Origin: DAOUBP01 sp034432655
GTDB lineage: Bacteria; Chloroflexota; Anaerolineae; CG2-30-64-16
DNA length: 45,789 nucleotides
Direction: 5' to 3'
NCBI GenBank assembly: GCA_034432655.1
Contig: DAOUBP010000048.1
Coordinates: forward strand, 1-45,789
Part shown: one piece after another, positions 1 to 6,638 of the stretch
How positions within the stretch are numbered: position 1 is the stretch's first letter
Layout of the letters: the number at the start of each line of letters is the position of its first letter
Position numbers and translations under genes: made by a program
The notes under the pieces: generated by a model
The model's database searches: none
Told to the model about the DNA's origin: nothing
What the model saw: only the letters and a program-made list of their open reading frames with translations

Positions 1-101
1 GCATGGGCACCTACACCATCACCAAGGACCCGACCCGCGAGAAGGGCCTGCGCGTCTTGATGGGGCCGTTCACCATCTACAACAAGGATAACGTGCAATA
101 A
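1..101 (+). CDS. C-terminus of sugar ABC transporter substrate-binding protein (partial)
   Basis: Reading from base 3, an open frame runs to a TAA at 99-101. The last 32 residues end in GPFTIYNKDNVQ. This resembles the C-terminal tail of RbsB/RhaS-type periplasmic sugar-binding proteins, which commonly finish with a hydrophobic stretch and a T/N-K-D/E-N motif. The start lies outside the window. Its place just upstream of rhamnose-type genes suggests it is the binding subunit of the matching uptake system, but with so little sequence the family call is tentative. Confidence 0.5.
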   Translation, partial: MGTYTITKDPTREKGLRVLMGPFTIYNKDNVQ

Positions 102-102
102 G

Positions 103-120
103 CGCCGAATGAATTCGGCG
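103..120. terminator. Hairpin after the binding-protein gene
   Basis: CGCCGAA at 103-109 and TTCGGCG at 114-120 form a 7-bp stem with a TGAA loop, starting two bases after the stop codon. No T-run follows, so it may be an RNA-stabilising hairpin or a weak terminator. A related GAATTCGGCGGC string recurs at about 9487, so it may also belong to a dispersed repeat. Confidence 0.4.
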
Positions 121-132
121 GCTGGTACGCCA

Positions 133-211
133 AACCCGTTGAAACGGGTCAGGGGTGGACGTGTGCCAACCCGTTTCAACGGGTTTCCCATATCAGGCGT
201 CGGTTTCAACC
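133..211. repeat. AACCCGTT inverted-repeat cluster
   Basis: Three short imperfect palindromes lie in the 134-bp gap: AACCCGTTGAAACGGGTC (133-150), AACCCGTTTCAACGGGTTT (168-186), and GGTTTCAACC (202-211). The first has GAAAC at its centre and the second GTTTC, so they are inverted relative to each other. They could be dispersed palindromic repeats or operator-like sites ahead of the rhamnose-type operon. Nothing in the window decides between these. Confidence 0.5.
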
Positions 212-235
212 GATGCCGGATACCCAGGAGCCAGC

Positions 236-1336
236 ATGAACTCCAAACAACGCGTCATAACCGCTTTGACCCGTAAAGGCCTGCCCGACCGGGTTCCTGT
301 ACAATTCGACCTGTGTCGCTCCCTGCTGGAGCAATTCGGCCAGAAATACGGCATCCCTGTCCAGTACAACCGCTCGTACTACGAGGACGTCACCTATCGC
401 ATCTCGGCCAACGACCTACGCACGGCCATGGGCAGCGACTGCGTGGTCGTCGGCGCAGGGTTGCCGGCCGGCTACGAACATCCAACCACCGAGGATGGCT
501 GCATCATCAACGAGTTCGGCATGGTGATGAAGCCGGGGCCTCTGTACTACGACGTGATCGGCATGCCCTTCAGCGGGCCGACGACGCCAGATGACGTGCG
601 GGCCTTCCCCTGGCCGGACCCGTTGGCTGAAGGCCGTTTCGACAACGCCATCCGCGACATCGCCCGTTTCAAGGATGAGTACTTCATCATCGGCGACCTG
701 GAGCTGACCATGTTCGAGATGGCCTGGCACATGACCGGCATGGAGAAGTTCCTGGTGGACATGAGCACGGGCGAGGAGTACATCGGCGTCCTGCTGGACA
801 GGATCATGGCGTTCAGCATCGCCGTGGGCAAAAAGCTGGTGGCGCTCGGGGTGGACGGCATCTGGACGGGGGACGATTTCGGCGCGCAAAACGGCATGTT
901 GATCTCCCCGCGCATGTGGCGCCGCATCTTCAAGCCGCGCATGGCCGAGGTCTGGCAGGAGCTGAAGCGCGCCAACCCGAACGTGCTGATCATGTACCAC
1001 AGCGACGGCGCCATCGCACCGATCCTGGACGACCTGATCGAGATCGGCCTGGAGGTCTTCAACCCGGTGCAGCCCAATGTGCCCGGCCACGACCCGCAGG
1101 AGTTGAAACGCAAGTTCGGCGACCGGCTCTCCTTCTGGGGCGCGATTGACCAGCAACAGTTGTTACCGTTCGGCACGCCGGAACAGATCGAGGCTGAGGT
1201 GAAGGCCAAAATCGAGGTGCTGGGCGAGAACGGTGGCTACATGTGCTCCCCCGCCCATATCGTCCAGGCCGATACCTCGCCAGAAAACGTAGAGGCCTTC
1301 ATTGACGCGGTGAAGAAGTACGGGGTCTACAGATGA
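236..1336 (+). CDS. Uroporphyrinogen decarboxylase-fold (URO-D/MtaA-like) protein
   Basis: A 366-residue protein of the URO-D superfamily. True heme-pathway URO-D is unlikely: the neighbours are sugar genes and two further paralogues lie in the window. Support comes from the DRVPVQFD N-terminal strand after a KQRV helix, the HSDGAI segment in the second half, and the FWGAIDQQQLLP and YMCSPAHIVQ segments near the C-terminus that shape the URO-D barrel. In this superfamily, sugar-linked members of unknown activity are common in Chloroflexota and Planctomycetes, beside methylcobamide methyltransferases. The ATG at 236 is chosen because AGGAG precedes it by 5-6 bases; the open frame extends further upstream, but into the repeat cluster. 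It is probably the first gene of the rhamnose-type operon. Substrate unknown. Confidence 0.85.
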   Translation: MNSKQRVITALTRKGLPDRVPVQFDLCRSLLEQFGQKYGIPVQYNRSYYEDVTYRISANDLRTAMGSDCVVVGAGLPAGYEHPTTEDGCIINEFGMVMKPGPLYYDVIGMPFSGPTTPDDVRAFPWPDPLAEGRFDNAIRDIARFKDEYFIIGDLELTMFEMAWHMTGMEKFLVDMSTGEEYIGVLLDRIMAFSIAVGKKLVALGVDGIWTGDDFGAQNGMLISPRMWRRIFKPRMAEVWQELKRANPNVLIMYHSDGAIAPILDDLIEIGLEVFNPVQPNVPGHDPQELKRKFGDRLSFWGAIDQQQLLPFGTPEQIEAEVKAKIEVLGENGGYMCSPAHIVQADTSPENVEAFIDAVKKYGVYR

Positions 1337-1373
1337 GCTTGCAGGACAGATGTCCATGTCATATAAGGAAACC

Positions 1374-2150
1374 ATGACCGAAAACATTCTCGACCAACTG
1401 GTCACCCTTTCCAACACCCTGGGACGGCCAGAGCTGGACTACGTCATCCTGGGCGAAGGAAATACCTCGGCCCGGGCCGACGAGGCCACCTTCTGGGTGA
1501 AAGCCAGCGGTACTGAACTGCGCACCATCACACCAGCGGGGTTTGTGCGCGTGGCCTTCGACCGGACCCTGGCGCTTCTAAACCGGCCGGACCTGACCGA
1601 CGCCGACGTGAAAGCCGGTCTGACCGCGGCCAAGGCCGACCCGGCCGCGACGGGCCACCCCTCGGTGGAGACGCTGCTGCACGCGCTGTGCCTGCAACTG
1701 CCGGGGATCAACTTCGTGGGCCATACCCATCCGACCGCAATCAACATGCTGACCTGTTCGCAGCGTTTCTTCGAGGCCTATGCCGGCCGCCTCTTCCCCG
1801 ACGAGATCGTGCTTTGCGGGCCGGCGCCGGTGCTGGTACCCTACACCGACCCCGGCGTGCCGCTGGCAGCCGCCGTGTGGGAGCGCATCCAGCGCTATCT
1901 GGACGAGCACGGCGAGACGCCCAAGGTGGTGTTGATCCAGAACCACGGGCTGATCGTGCTGGGCCGCACCGCGCAACAGGTGCTGGACGTGACCGCGATG
2001 GCCGTGAAGACCGCCCGCATCCTGCTGGGCACCTTCGCGGCCGGTGGCCCGCACTTCATGTCCGCGCGCGACGTGGCCCGCATCCACACCCGGCCGGACG
2101 AATTGTACCGCCGGCAACGGCTCGGGCTTGACGAGAAAAAGGAGGAATAG
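1374..2150 (+). CDS. Class II aldolase/adducin family protein
   Basis: A 258-residue zinc-dependent class II aldolase domain. Visible features are the GEGNTS phosphate-binding loop (28-32), a conserved acidic residue in SVET (about 99), the GHTHP pair (H117 and H119) and the NHGLIV third zinc histidine (H191). Families with this fold cleave L-fuculose-, L-ribulose- or rhamnulose-phosphates. The downstream rhaD-like aldolase is separate, so this copy may act on a different phosphate or be a lyase for the URO-D protein's product; that is inference. The start at 1374 has AAGGA six bases upstream. An in-frame ATG at 1350 would add eight residues. The stop is 3 bases before the next start and the intervening GGAGG serves that gene, so translation is tightly linked. 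Confidence 0.85.
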   Translation: MTENILDQLVTLSNTLGRPELDYVILGEGNTSARADEATFWVKASGTELRTITPAGFVRVAFDRTLALLNRPDLTDADVKAGLTAAKADPAATGHPSVETLLHALCLQLPGINFVGHTHPTAINMLTCSQRFFEAYAGRLFPDEIVLCGPAPVLVPYTDPGVPLAAAVWERIQRYLDEHGETPKVVLIQNHGLIVLGRTAQQVLDVTAMAVKTARILLGTFAAGGPHFMSARDVARIHTRPDELYRRQRLGLDEKKEE

Positions 2151-2153
2151 ACT

Positions 2154-2978
2154 GTGACGCTCCAGGCGCCTTATCCCGATCTCGCCGAGCTGTTAACCCT
2201 GATCGGCGAGGCCGGCCACCGCATGTCGGAGATCGAGGCCTCCGAGGGCGCGGCCGGTAACATCTCGGTCTACATCGGCTGGGAAGTGGATCCGCGGCGC
2301 ACCTTCCCGCTCAGCGAGACCATCGAGCTGCCGCTGCCGCTGCCCGAAATGGCGGGCGCCGGCTTTCTGGTCACCGGTTCAGGCCGTCGGCTGCGGGAGA
2401 TCATCCAGGACCCGGCCGCCAACCTGGGGTTCGTGCGGGTGGACGCAGGGGGGCGCACCGGCACCCTGTACACCTCCCCCCGGCGGCTGTTCGCCCGGCT
2501 CACCAGCGAGTTCAACTCACATCTGGCCGTCCACCAGGATCAGGTGCGCCTGTCGGGCACCAACTTCCACGCGGTGATCCACGCGCAGCCGCCGCATCTG
2601 GTCTACCTGAGCCACATCCCGCGCTACCGGGACGAAACGTACCTCAACCAGCACCTGTTGCGCTGGCAGCCGGAGACCATCGTCAACCTGCCGGAGGGGA
2701 TCGGCGTGGTGCCGTTCGCGCTGCCCGGCTCGGACGAGCTGATGGCGGGCACGGTTGCCTCGCTGCGCGTCCATCGGATCGTCCTGTGGTGCAAGCACGG
2801 GGTCATGGCCCGCTCCGATGTCTCCGTTAAGCGCGCCGCCGACCGCATCGAGTACGCCGAGACCGGTGCACATTACGAGTACATGAACCTGCGCAACAAC
2901 GAGATGGCCGAGGGGTTGACGGCCGACGAGATCCGGGCCATCTGCGCGGCTTTCGGCGTGCAACAGACGATCTTTTAG
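2154..2978 (+). CDS. rhaD: L-rhamnulose-1-phosphate aldolase
   Basis: A 274-residue protein, the same length as E. coli RhaD, which splits L-rhamnulose 1-phosphate into dihydroxyacetone phosphate and L-lactaldehyde. It shares the landmarks FLVTGSGRRLR (71-81), DPAANLG (86-92), TSEFNSH with the catalytic glutamate (E119), PEGIGVVPFALPGSDE (180-195) and the KHGVM zinc histidine (H215). Where E. coli has an H-x-H zinc pair, this protein reads HAQPPH (143-148), so the second ligand position is glutamine. The start is GTG at 2154, set by AAGGAGG 8-9 bases upstream. It lies in a tight cluster with rhaA. Subfamily members with HAQP are, as I recall, also annotated as RhaD, so loss of function should not be assumed. 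Confidence 0.85.
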   Translation: MTLQAPYPDLAELLTLIGEAGHRMSEIEASEGAAGNISVYIGWEVDPRRTFPLSETIELPLPLPEMAGAGFLVTGSGRRLREIIQDPAANLGFVRVDAGGRTGTLYTSPRRLFARLTSEFNSHLAVHQDQVRLSGTNFHAVIHAQPPHLVYLSHIPRYRDETYLNQHLLRWQPETIVNLPEGIGVVPFALPGSDELMAGTVASLRVHRIVLWCKHGVMARSDVSVKRAADRIEYAETGAHYEYMNLRNNEMAEGLTADEIRAICAAFGVQQTIF

Positions 2979-2989
2979 GGAGATGCGCC

Positions 2990-4267
2990 ATGACAAAGCG
3001 ACCCTCGGAAAGTGAAATCATCCTGGCCTACACCCTGGCGAAAGAGCGTTATCTGGCCCTGGGTGTGGACCCCGACGCAGCGTTGGCCCGGCTGAAGGAG
3101 ATCGCCATCAGCCTGCACTGCTGGCAGGGCGATGACGTGGCCGGGTTCGAGAACCCGGGCGGCGAGCTGACCGGCGGCATCGCAGCCACCGGCAATTACC
3201 CCGGGAAAGCGCGCACACCCGCAGAGCTGCGCCAGGACCTGGACATGGCCTTCAGCCTGATCCCCGGCCGCCATCGGCTGAACCTGCATGCCATCTACGC
3301 GGAGACCGGCGGCGCGCGGGTCGAGCGCGATGCACTGCGGCCGGAGCATTTCGCCGGCTGGGTCGCCTGGGCCAAGGAGAAAGGCCACGGCCTCGATTTC
3401 AACCCCACCTTCTTCTCGCATCCCAAGGCCGACGATGGCTTCACCCTGGCCAGTTACAATGAGGGGATCCGCCGCTTCTGGATCGAACACGGCATCGCCT
3501 GTCGGATCATCGGCGAGCACTTCGGCCGCGAGCTGGGCACGCCCTGCGTGACCAACATCTGGATACCCGACGGCTTCAAAGACTCTCCGGCCGATCGCAA
3601 GACACCGCGGCTGCTGCTGGCCGACTCGCTGGACAAAATCCTGGCCCATCCGGTGGACAAGCGTTACAACCTGGATGCGGTGGAGGGCAAGCTGTTCGGC
3701 ATCGGCTCGGAGAGCTACGTGGTGGGCTCGCACGAATTCTACCTGGGCTATGCCATCACCCGGCGGACGTTGCTCACCCTGGACAGCGGCCACTTCCACC
3801 CCACCGAGACCATCGCCGACAAGCTATCTGCCGTGCTGGCTTTCCTGGACGAGATCCTGTTGCATGTGAGCCGGGGGGTGCGCTGGGACAGCGATCATGT
3901 GGTGACCCTGAACGACGATGTGATCGCCATCGCGCAGGAGCTGGTGCGCGGGGACTATCTGGCGCGGGTCCACATCGGCCTGGACTATTTCGACGCCAGC
4001 ATCAACCGGGTAGCGGCCTGGGCCATCGGCGCGCGCAACATGCTGCGGGCCCTGCTGTACGCGTTGCTGGAGCCCACCGAAAAGTTGCGCGAGCTGGAGC
4101 GGGCCGGCGACTTCACCGGCCGGCTGGCGTTGCTGGAGGAGCTGAAGGGGCTGCCGTTCGGCGCAGTGTGGGACTACTACTGCCTGCGGGCGGGCGTGCC
4201 GGTGGGCATCACCTTCCTGGACGCAGTGCGGTCCTACGAGCGGGACGTGTTGGCGAAACGGGTGTAG
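2990..4267 (+). CDS. rhaA: L-rhamnose isomerase
   Basis: Converts L-rhamnose to L-rhamnulose in the cytoplasm. The 425-residue protein matches E. coli RhaA (419) along its whole length. Diagnostic blocks are SLHCWQGDDVAGFENP near residue 40, TGGIAATGNYPGKAR, HRLNLHAIY, GLDFNPTFFSHP, NIWIPDGFKD, LFGIGSESYVVGSHEFYLGYA, LDSGHFHPTE, HVSRGVRWDSDHVV, and HIGLDYFDASINR. The metal-binding acidic and histidine residues of the TIM barrel fall in these blocks. The start at 2990 has GGGAG 8 bases upstream and sits 11 bases after rhaD. A rhamnulokinase is needed between RhaA and RhaD but is not in the window. Confidence 0.97.
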   Translation: MTKRPSESEIILAYTLAKERYLALGVDPDAALARLKEIAISLHCWQGDDVAGFENPGGELTGGIAATGNYPGKARTPAELRQDLDMAFSLIPGRHRLNLHAIYAETGGARVERDALRPEHFAGWVAWAKEKGHGLDFNPTFFSHPKADDGFTLASYNEGIRRFWIEHGIACRIIGEHFGRELGTPCVTNIWIPDGFKDSPADRKTPRLLLADSLDKILAHPVDKRYNLDAVEGKLFGIGSESYVVGSHEFYLGYAITRRTLLTLDSGHFHPTETIADKLSAVLAFLDEILLHVSRGVRWDSDHVVTLNDDVIAIAQELVRGDYLARVHIGLDYFDASINRVAAWAIGARNMLRALLYALLEPTEKLRELERAGDFTGRLALLEELKGLPFGAVWDYYCLRAGVPVGITFLDAVRSYERDVLAKRV

Positions 4268-4270
4268 ACG

Positions 4271-5515
4271 ATGGCAAACCATCCGCTGATTTACGTCGGG
4301 GACGACGCGCTGGGGGAGCTGGTCGCGTTTTGTCGGGGGCGCGAGCTAACGCGCCTGGCCCTGGTGGCCGATACCAACACCTATGCTGCGCTCGGCAGCC
4401 GGGCCGAGGCCGTGTTGCGCGGCCAGGGCTGGGACGTGCGAACAGTCATCCTGCAGGGGGACGACATCATCGCCGATAGCCGTTATGTCATGCAGGTGCT
4501 GCTCGGCCTGGATCATACCCCGCGGACGTTCGTGGCGGTCGGTTCGGGCACCGTCACCGACATCACGCGCTTTGTCAGCCACCGGTCGGCCCAGCCTTTC
4601 ATCTCGCTGCCCACCGCAGCATCGGTGGACGGCTACACCTCCATCGGCGCGCCGATGGTGATCGCGGGCGAGAAGATCACGGTGCCCTGCCACGGGCCGC
4701 TGGCCGTCTTCGCCGACCTGCCCACCCTGACTGCGGCGCCCGGGCCATTGACCGCGGCCGGCCTGGGCGACATGTTAGCCAAATTCACCTCCATCGCCGA
4801 CTGGGAGTTGGGACATCTCCTGTGGGACGAGCCGTTTGACCCGGCCATCGCCGCCCGGTCCCGCCAGGCCGCGCAGGCCTGCGCGGCCCAGGCCGAAGCC
4901 ATCGCCCGCCGCGACCCCCAGGGCATCCGCACGTTGTTCATGGGGCTCATCGAATCGGGCCTGTGCATGTTGGATTTCGGCGAGACGCGACCGGCGTCGG
5001 GCTACGAGCACCACGCCTCGCACTTCTGGGAGATGAAGCTGCTGCGCGAGGGCCGACGCTCGATCTTGCACGGGGCCAAAGTGGGCGTGGGGGTGCTGGC
5101 CAGCGCTGCGCGCTACGCAGCGGTGCGGGAGCTCTCAGCGGCCGACGCGGCAACCCGATTGGCCGCCGCGGGACTGCCCGACCGGGAGGCGGTCGAGCAC
5201 GGGATCAGAGCGGCCTACGGGCCGATCGCGGAGAAGGTCATCGCCGGCCACGCGACCTTCCTGGAGATGGACGAGGCGAGCTTCGCCGCGCTCAAGGCTC
5301 GCGTGCTGCAGAACTGGGATGCCGTGCAGGCCATCGCCGCCACTGTGCCGCCCCCTTCTCACATCGCGGCCTGGCTGAGGCAGGCGGGCGGACCGACCTC
5401 CCCCGCAGAGCTGGGGCTGAACGACGAAGAGTTCGCCCAGGGGCTGGCGTTCGGGGGCTACTACCGCCCGCGCTTCACCATCGCAAAGCTGAGCCAGCTG
5501 CTGAGGATTGCGTGA
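4271..5515 (+). CDS. araM: sn-glycerol-1-phosphate dehydrogenase family protein (AraM-like)
   Basis: A 414-residue iron-containing-dehydrogenase-fold protein of the EgsA/AraM group, which reduces dihydroxyacetone phosphate to glycerol 1-phosphate. The nucleotide loop GSGTVTD (91-97) is followed by SLPTAASVDGYTS (112-124). Metal ligands are visible as D167 in GLGDML, H251 in GYEHHASHFWEM, and H268 in ILHGAK. It begins three bases after the rhaA stop with no clear ribosome site, so translational coupling is likely. Because rhaD produces dihydroxyacetone phosphate, this enzyme may draw on that product. B. subtilis araM sits in the arabinose operon in a comparable setting. Cofactor and true direction cannot be read from sequence. 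Confidence 0.88.
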   Translation: MANHPLIYVGDDALGELVAFCRGRELTRLALVADTNTYAALGSRAEAVLRGQGWDVRTVILQGDDIIADSRYVMQVLLGLDHTPRTFVAVGSGTVTDITRFVSHRSAQPFISLPTAASVDGYTSIGAPMVIAGEKITVPCHGPLAVFADLPTLTAAPGPLTAAGLGDMLAKFTSIADWELGHLLWDEPFDPAIAARSRQAAQACAAQAEAIARRDPQGIRTLFMGLIESGLCMLDFGETRPASGYEHHASHFWEMKLLREGRRSILHGAKVGVGVLASAARYAAVRELSAADAATRLAAAGLPDREAVEHGIRAAYGPIAEKVIAGHATFLEMDEASFAALKARVLQNWDAVQAIAATVPPPSHIAAWLRQAGGPTSPAELGLNDEEFAQGLAFGGYYRPRFTIAKLSQLLRIA

Positions 5516-6453
5516 TGGATCAACCGACTCCCAACCCCCTCCTGACGCGGGAGGGCAACCCACCCCCCAACCCCCTCCCCGTGCGGGAGGGGGAGCAAAG
5601 TGCCCACCTCTCCTTGCAGGGGAGGGAGACAGGGGGGGTGAGGTCCCATCCCACACGGCTTTACGATGGCTACATCTTCGACCTGGACGGCACCACCTTC
5701 CTGGGGGACGCCTTGCTGCCCACCGTGGCCGAGACCGTCGCGATCTTGCGGGCGGCGGGCCGGCGGACCGTCTTCCTGTCCAACAACCCGACCCACACGC
5801 GTGAGGCGTACGCGGCCAAGCTGGCCCGCCTGGGCCTTCAGGTGACGCCGCAGGAGATCATCCACTCGTCGCTGGTGATGGCCGATTTCCTGCGCCGGAG
5901 GCTGCCGGGGGCGCGGCTGTTCGTGATCGGCGAGGCGCCGTTGTGCGCAGAGCTGGCCGCGGCCGGGTTCGAATTGACCGAGGACGCGCGCCGGGTTGAC
6001 GCCGTGATCGCCAGCTTCGACCGCACCTTTACTTACCGCAAGCTGCAGATCGCGTTCGACGCCATCCGGGCCGGCGCGCGGTTCTTCGCCACCAACGCCG
6101 ACCGCTTCTGTCCCGTGCCGGGCGGGGGCGAACCGGACGCCGCGGCCATCATCGCGGCGATCGAAGCTTGCACCGGCGTGCAGGTCGAGGCGGTGGTCGG
6201 CAAGCCGTCGCATCACACCATCGAGGCGATCCTGAACCTGATCCAGTTGCCGGCTGAACGCTGCTTGATGACCGGCGACCGCCTGGAGACCGACATCGCG
6301 ATGGGCGTGAACGCCGGCATGGATACTGCCCTGGTGCTGACCGGGGCCACCCCGGCCTCAGCGCTGGCGACATCGCCGATCCGGCCGACGTATGTGCTGG
6401 AGCGGCTGGCCGACCTGCTGCCGGAAGGATACCCTTCGGCGTCGAGGCTTTAG
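5515..6453 (+). CDS. HAD-IIA (NagD/AraL-like) sugar-phosphate phosphatase
   Basis: A cytoplasmic HAD-superfamily phosphatase of the IIA cap class. Motif I is FDLDGTTFLGD, motif II is FLSNNPT, motif III is VGKPSHH, and motif IV is TGDRLETDIAMG. The ATG at 5515 overlaps the araM-like stop, but the first roughly 40 codons are encoded by a GC-rich palindromic repeat (about 5522-5645). Family alignment begins only at about residue 48. A GTG at 5638 behind a purine-rich stretch would give a 271-residue protein of usual length and may be the real start. The stop codon TAG (6451-6453) lies inside another repeat. In B. subtilis a NagD-type phosphatase (AraL) is next to AraM, so the pair here is likely functional: reduce a triose phosphate, then remove phosphate, or clear toxic sugar phosphates. 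Confidence 0.85.
   Translation: MDQPTPNPLLTREGNPPPNPLPVREGEQSAHLSLQGRETGGVRSHPTRLYDGYIFDLDGTTFLGDALLPTVAETVAILRAAGRRTVFLSNNPTHTREAYAAKLARLGLQVTPQEIIHSSLVMADFLRRRLPGARLFVIGEAPLCAELAAAGFELTEDARRVDAVIASFDRTFTYRKLQIAFDAIRAGARFFATNADRFCPVPGGGEPDAAAIIAAIEACTGVQVEAVVGKPSHHTIEAILNLIQLPAERCLMTGDRLETDIAMGVNAGMDTALVLTGATPASALATSPIRPTYVLERLADLLPEGYPSASRL
5522..5645. repeat. GC-rich palindromic repeat inside the HAD gene 5-prime end
   Basis: Tandem short stretches alternating C-rich and G-rich halves, built from strings such as AACCCCCTCC and GCGGGAGGG. Related stretches occur at 23046-23127 and 25381-25464, both also inside genes. It is translated in frame as PNPLLTREG/PNPLPVREG-like repeats if the 5515 start is used. 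Confidence 0.7.
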
Positions 6454-6494
6454 CCGGTCACTCGCTGCGGCCGGCAAACCGGCTGAAGCCTCGA
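6442..6494. repeat. GAGGCTTTAGCCGGT hairpin repeat, copy 1
   Basis: Two 17-base arms (6442-6458 and 6478-6494) pair with one G-U-type mismatch around a 19-base loop. The HAD stop codon TAG is inside the left arm. A second copy with 16-base perfect arms is at 19750-19798, and a decayed relative sharing AGCCTCGATTCCA is near 36253. It may act as a terminator, since it abuts the end of the rhamnose-type operon, but there is no T-run. Confidence 0.65.
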
Positions 6495-6512
6495 TTCCAG
6501 CTTGTGAGATGC

Positions 6513-6603
6513 AGACTCAGTTGATCACAGATGTTGCTTGCACGTGCCTGGCACTTCCGAAAGTGCCAGGCACGTAAACGGCAAATCGTGATCTACTGAG
6601 ACT
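6513..6603. mobile_element. AGACT-flanked inverted-repeat element (MITE-like), copy A
   Basis: An 81-bp unit (6518-6598) begins CAGTTGATCAC and ends GTGATCTACTG, and is flanked on both sides by AGACT (6513-6517 and 6599-6603). Its centre is a palindrome with perfect 15-base arms at 6542-6575 (arm ACGTGCCTGGCACTT). A nearly identical 81-bp copy lies in opposite orientation at 33726-33806. It has no coding capacity, so it would need a transposase in trans if mobile. Confidence 0.75.
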
Positions 6604-6638
6604 GGTTTCATTAGAAAAGTGACACAATGGAGACACAC

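Noticed and set aside
4963..5514. Long upstream extension of the HAD phosphatase frame
   Set aside because: It overlaps the araM-like gene completely in another frame; the family similarity starts after 5638.
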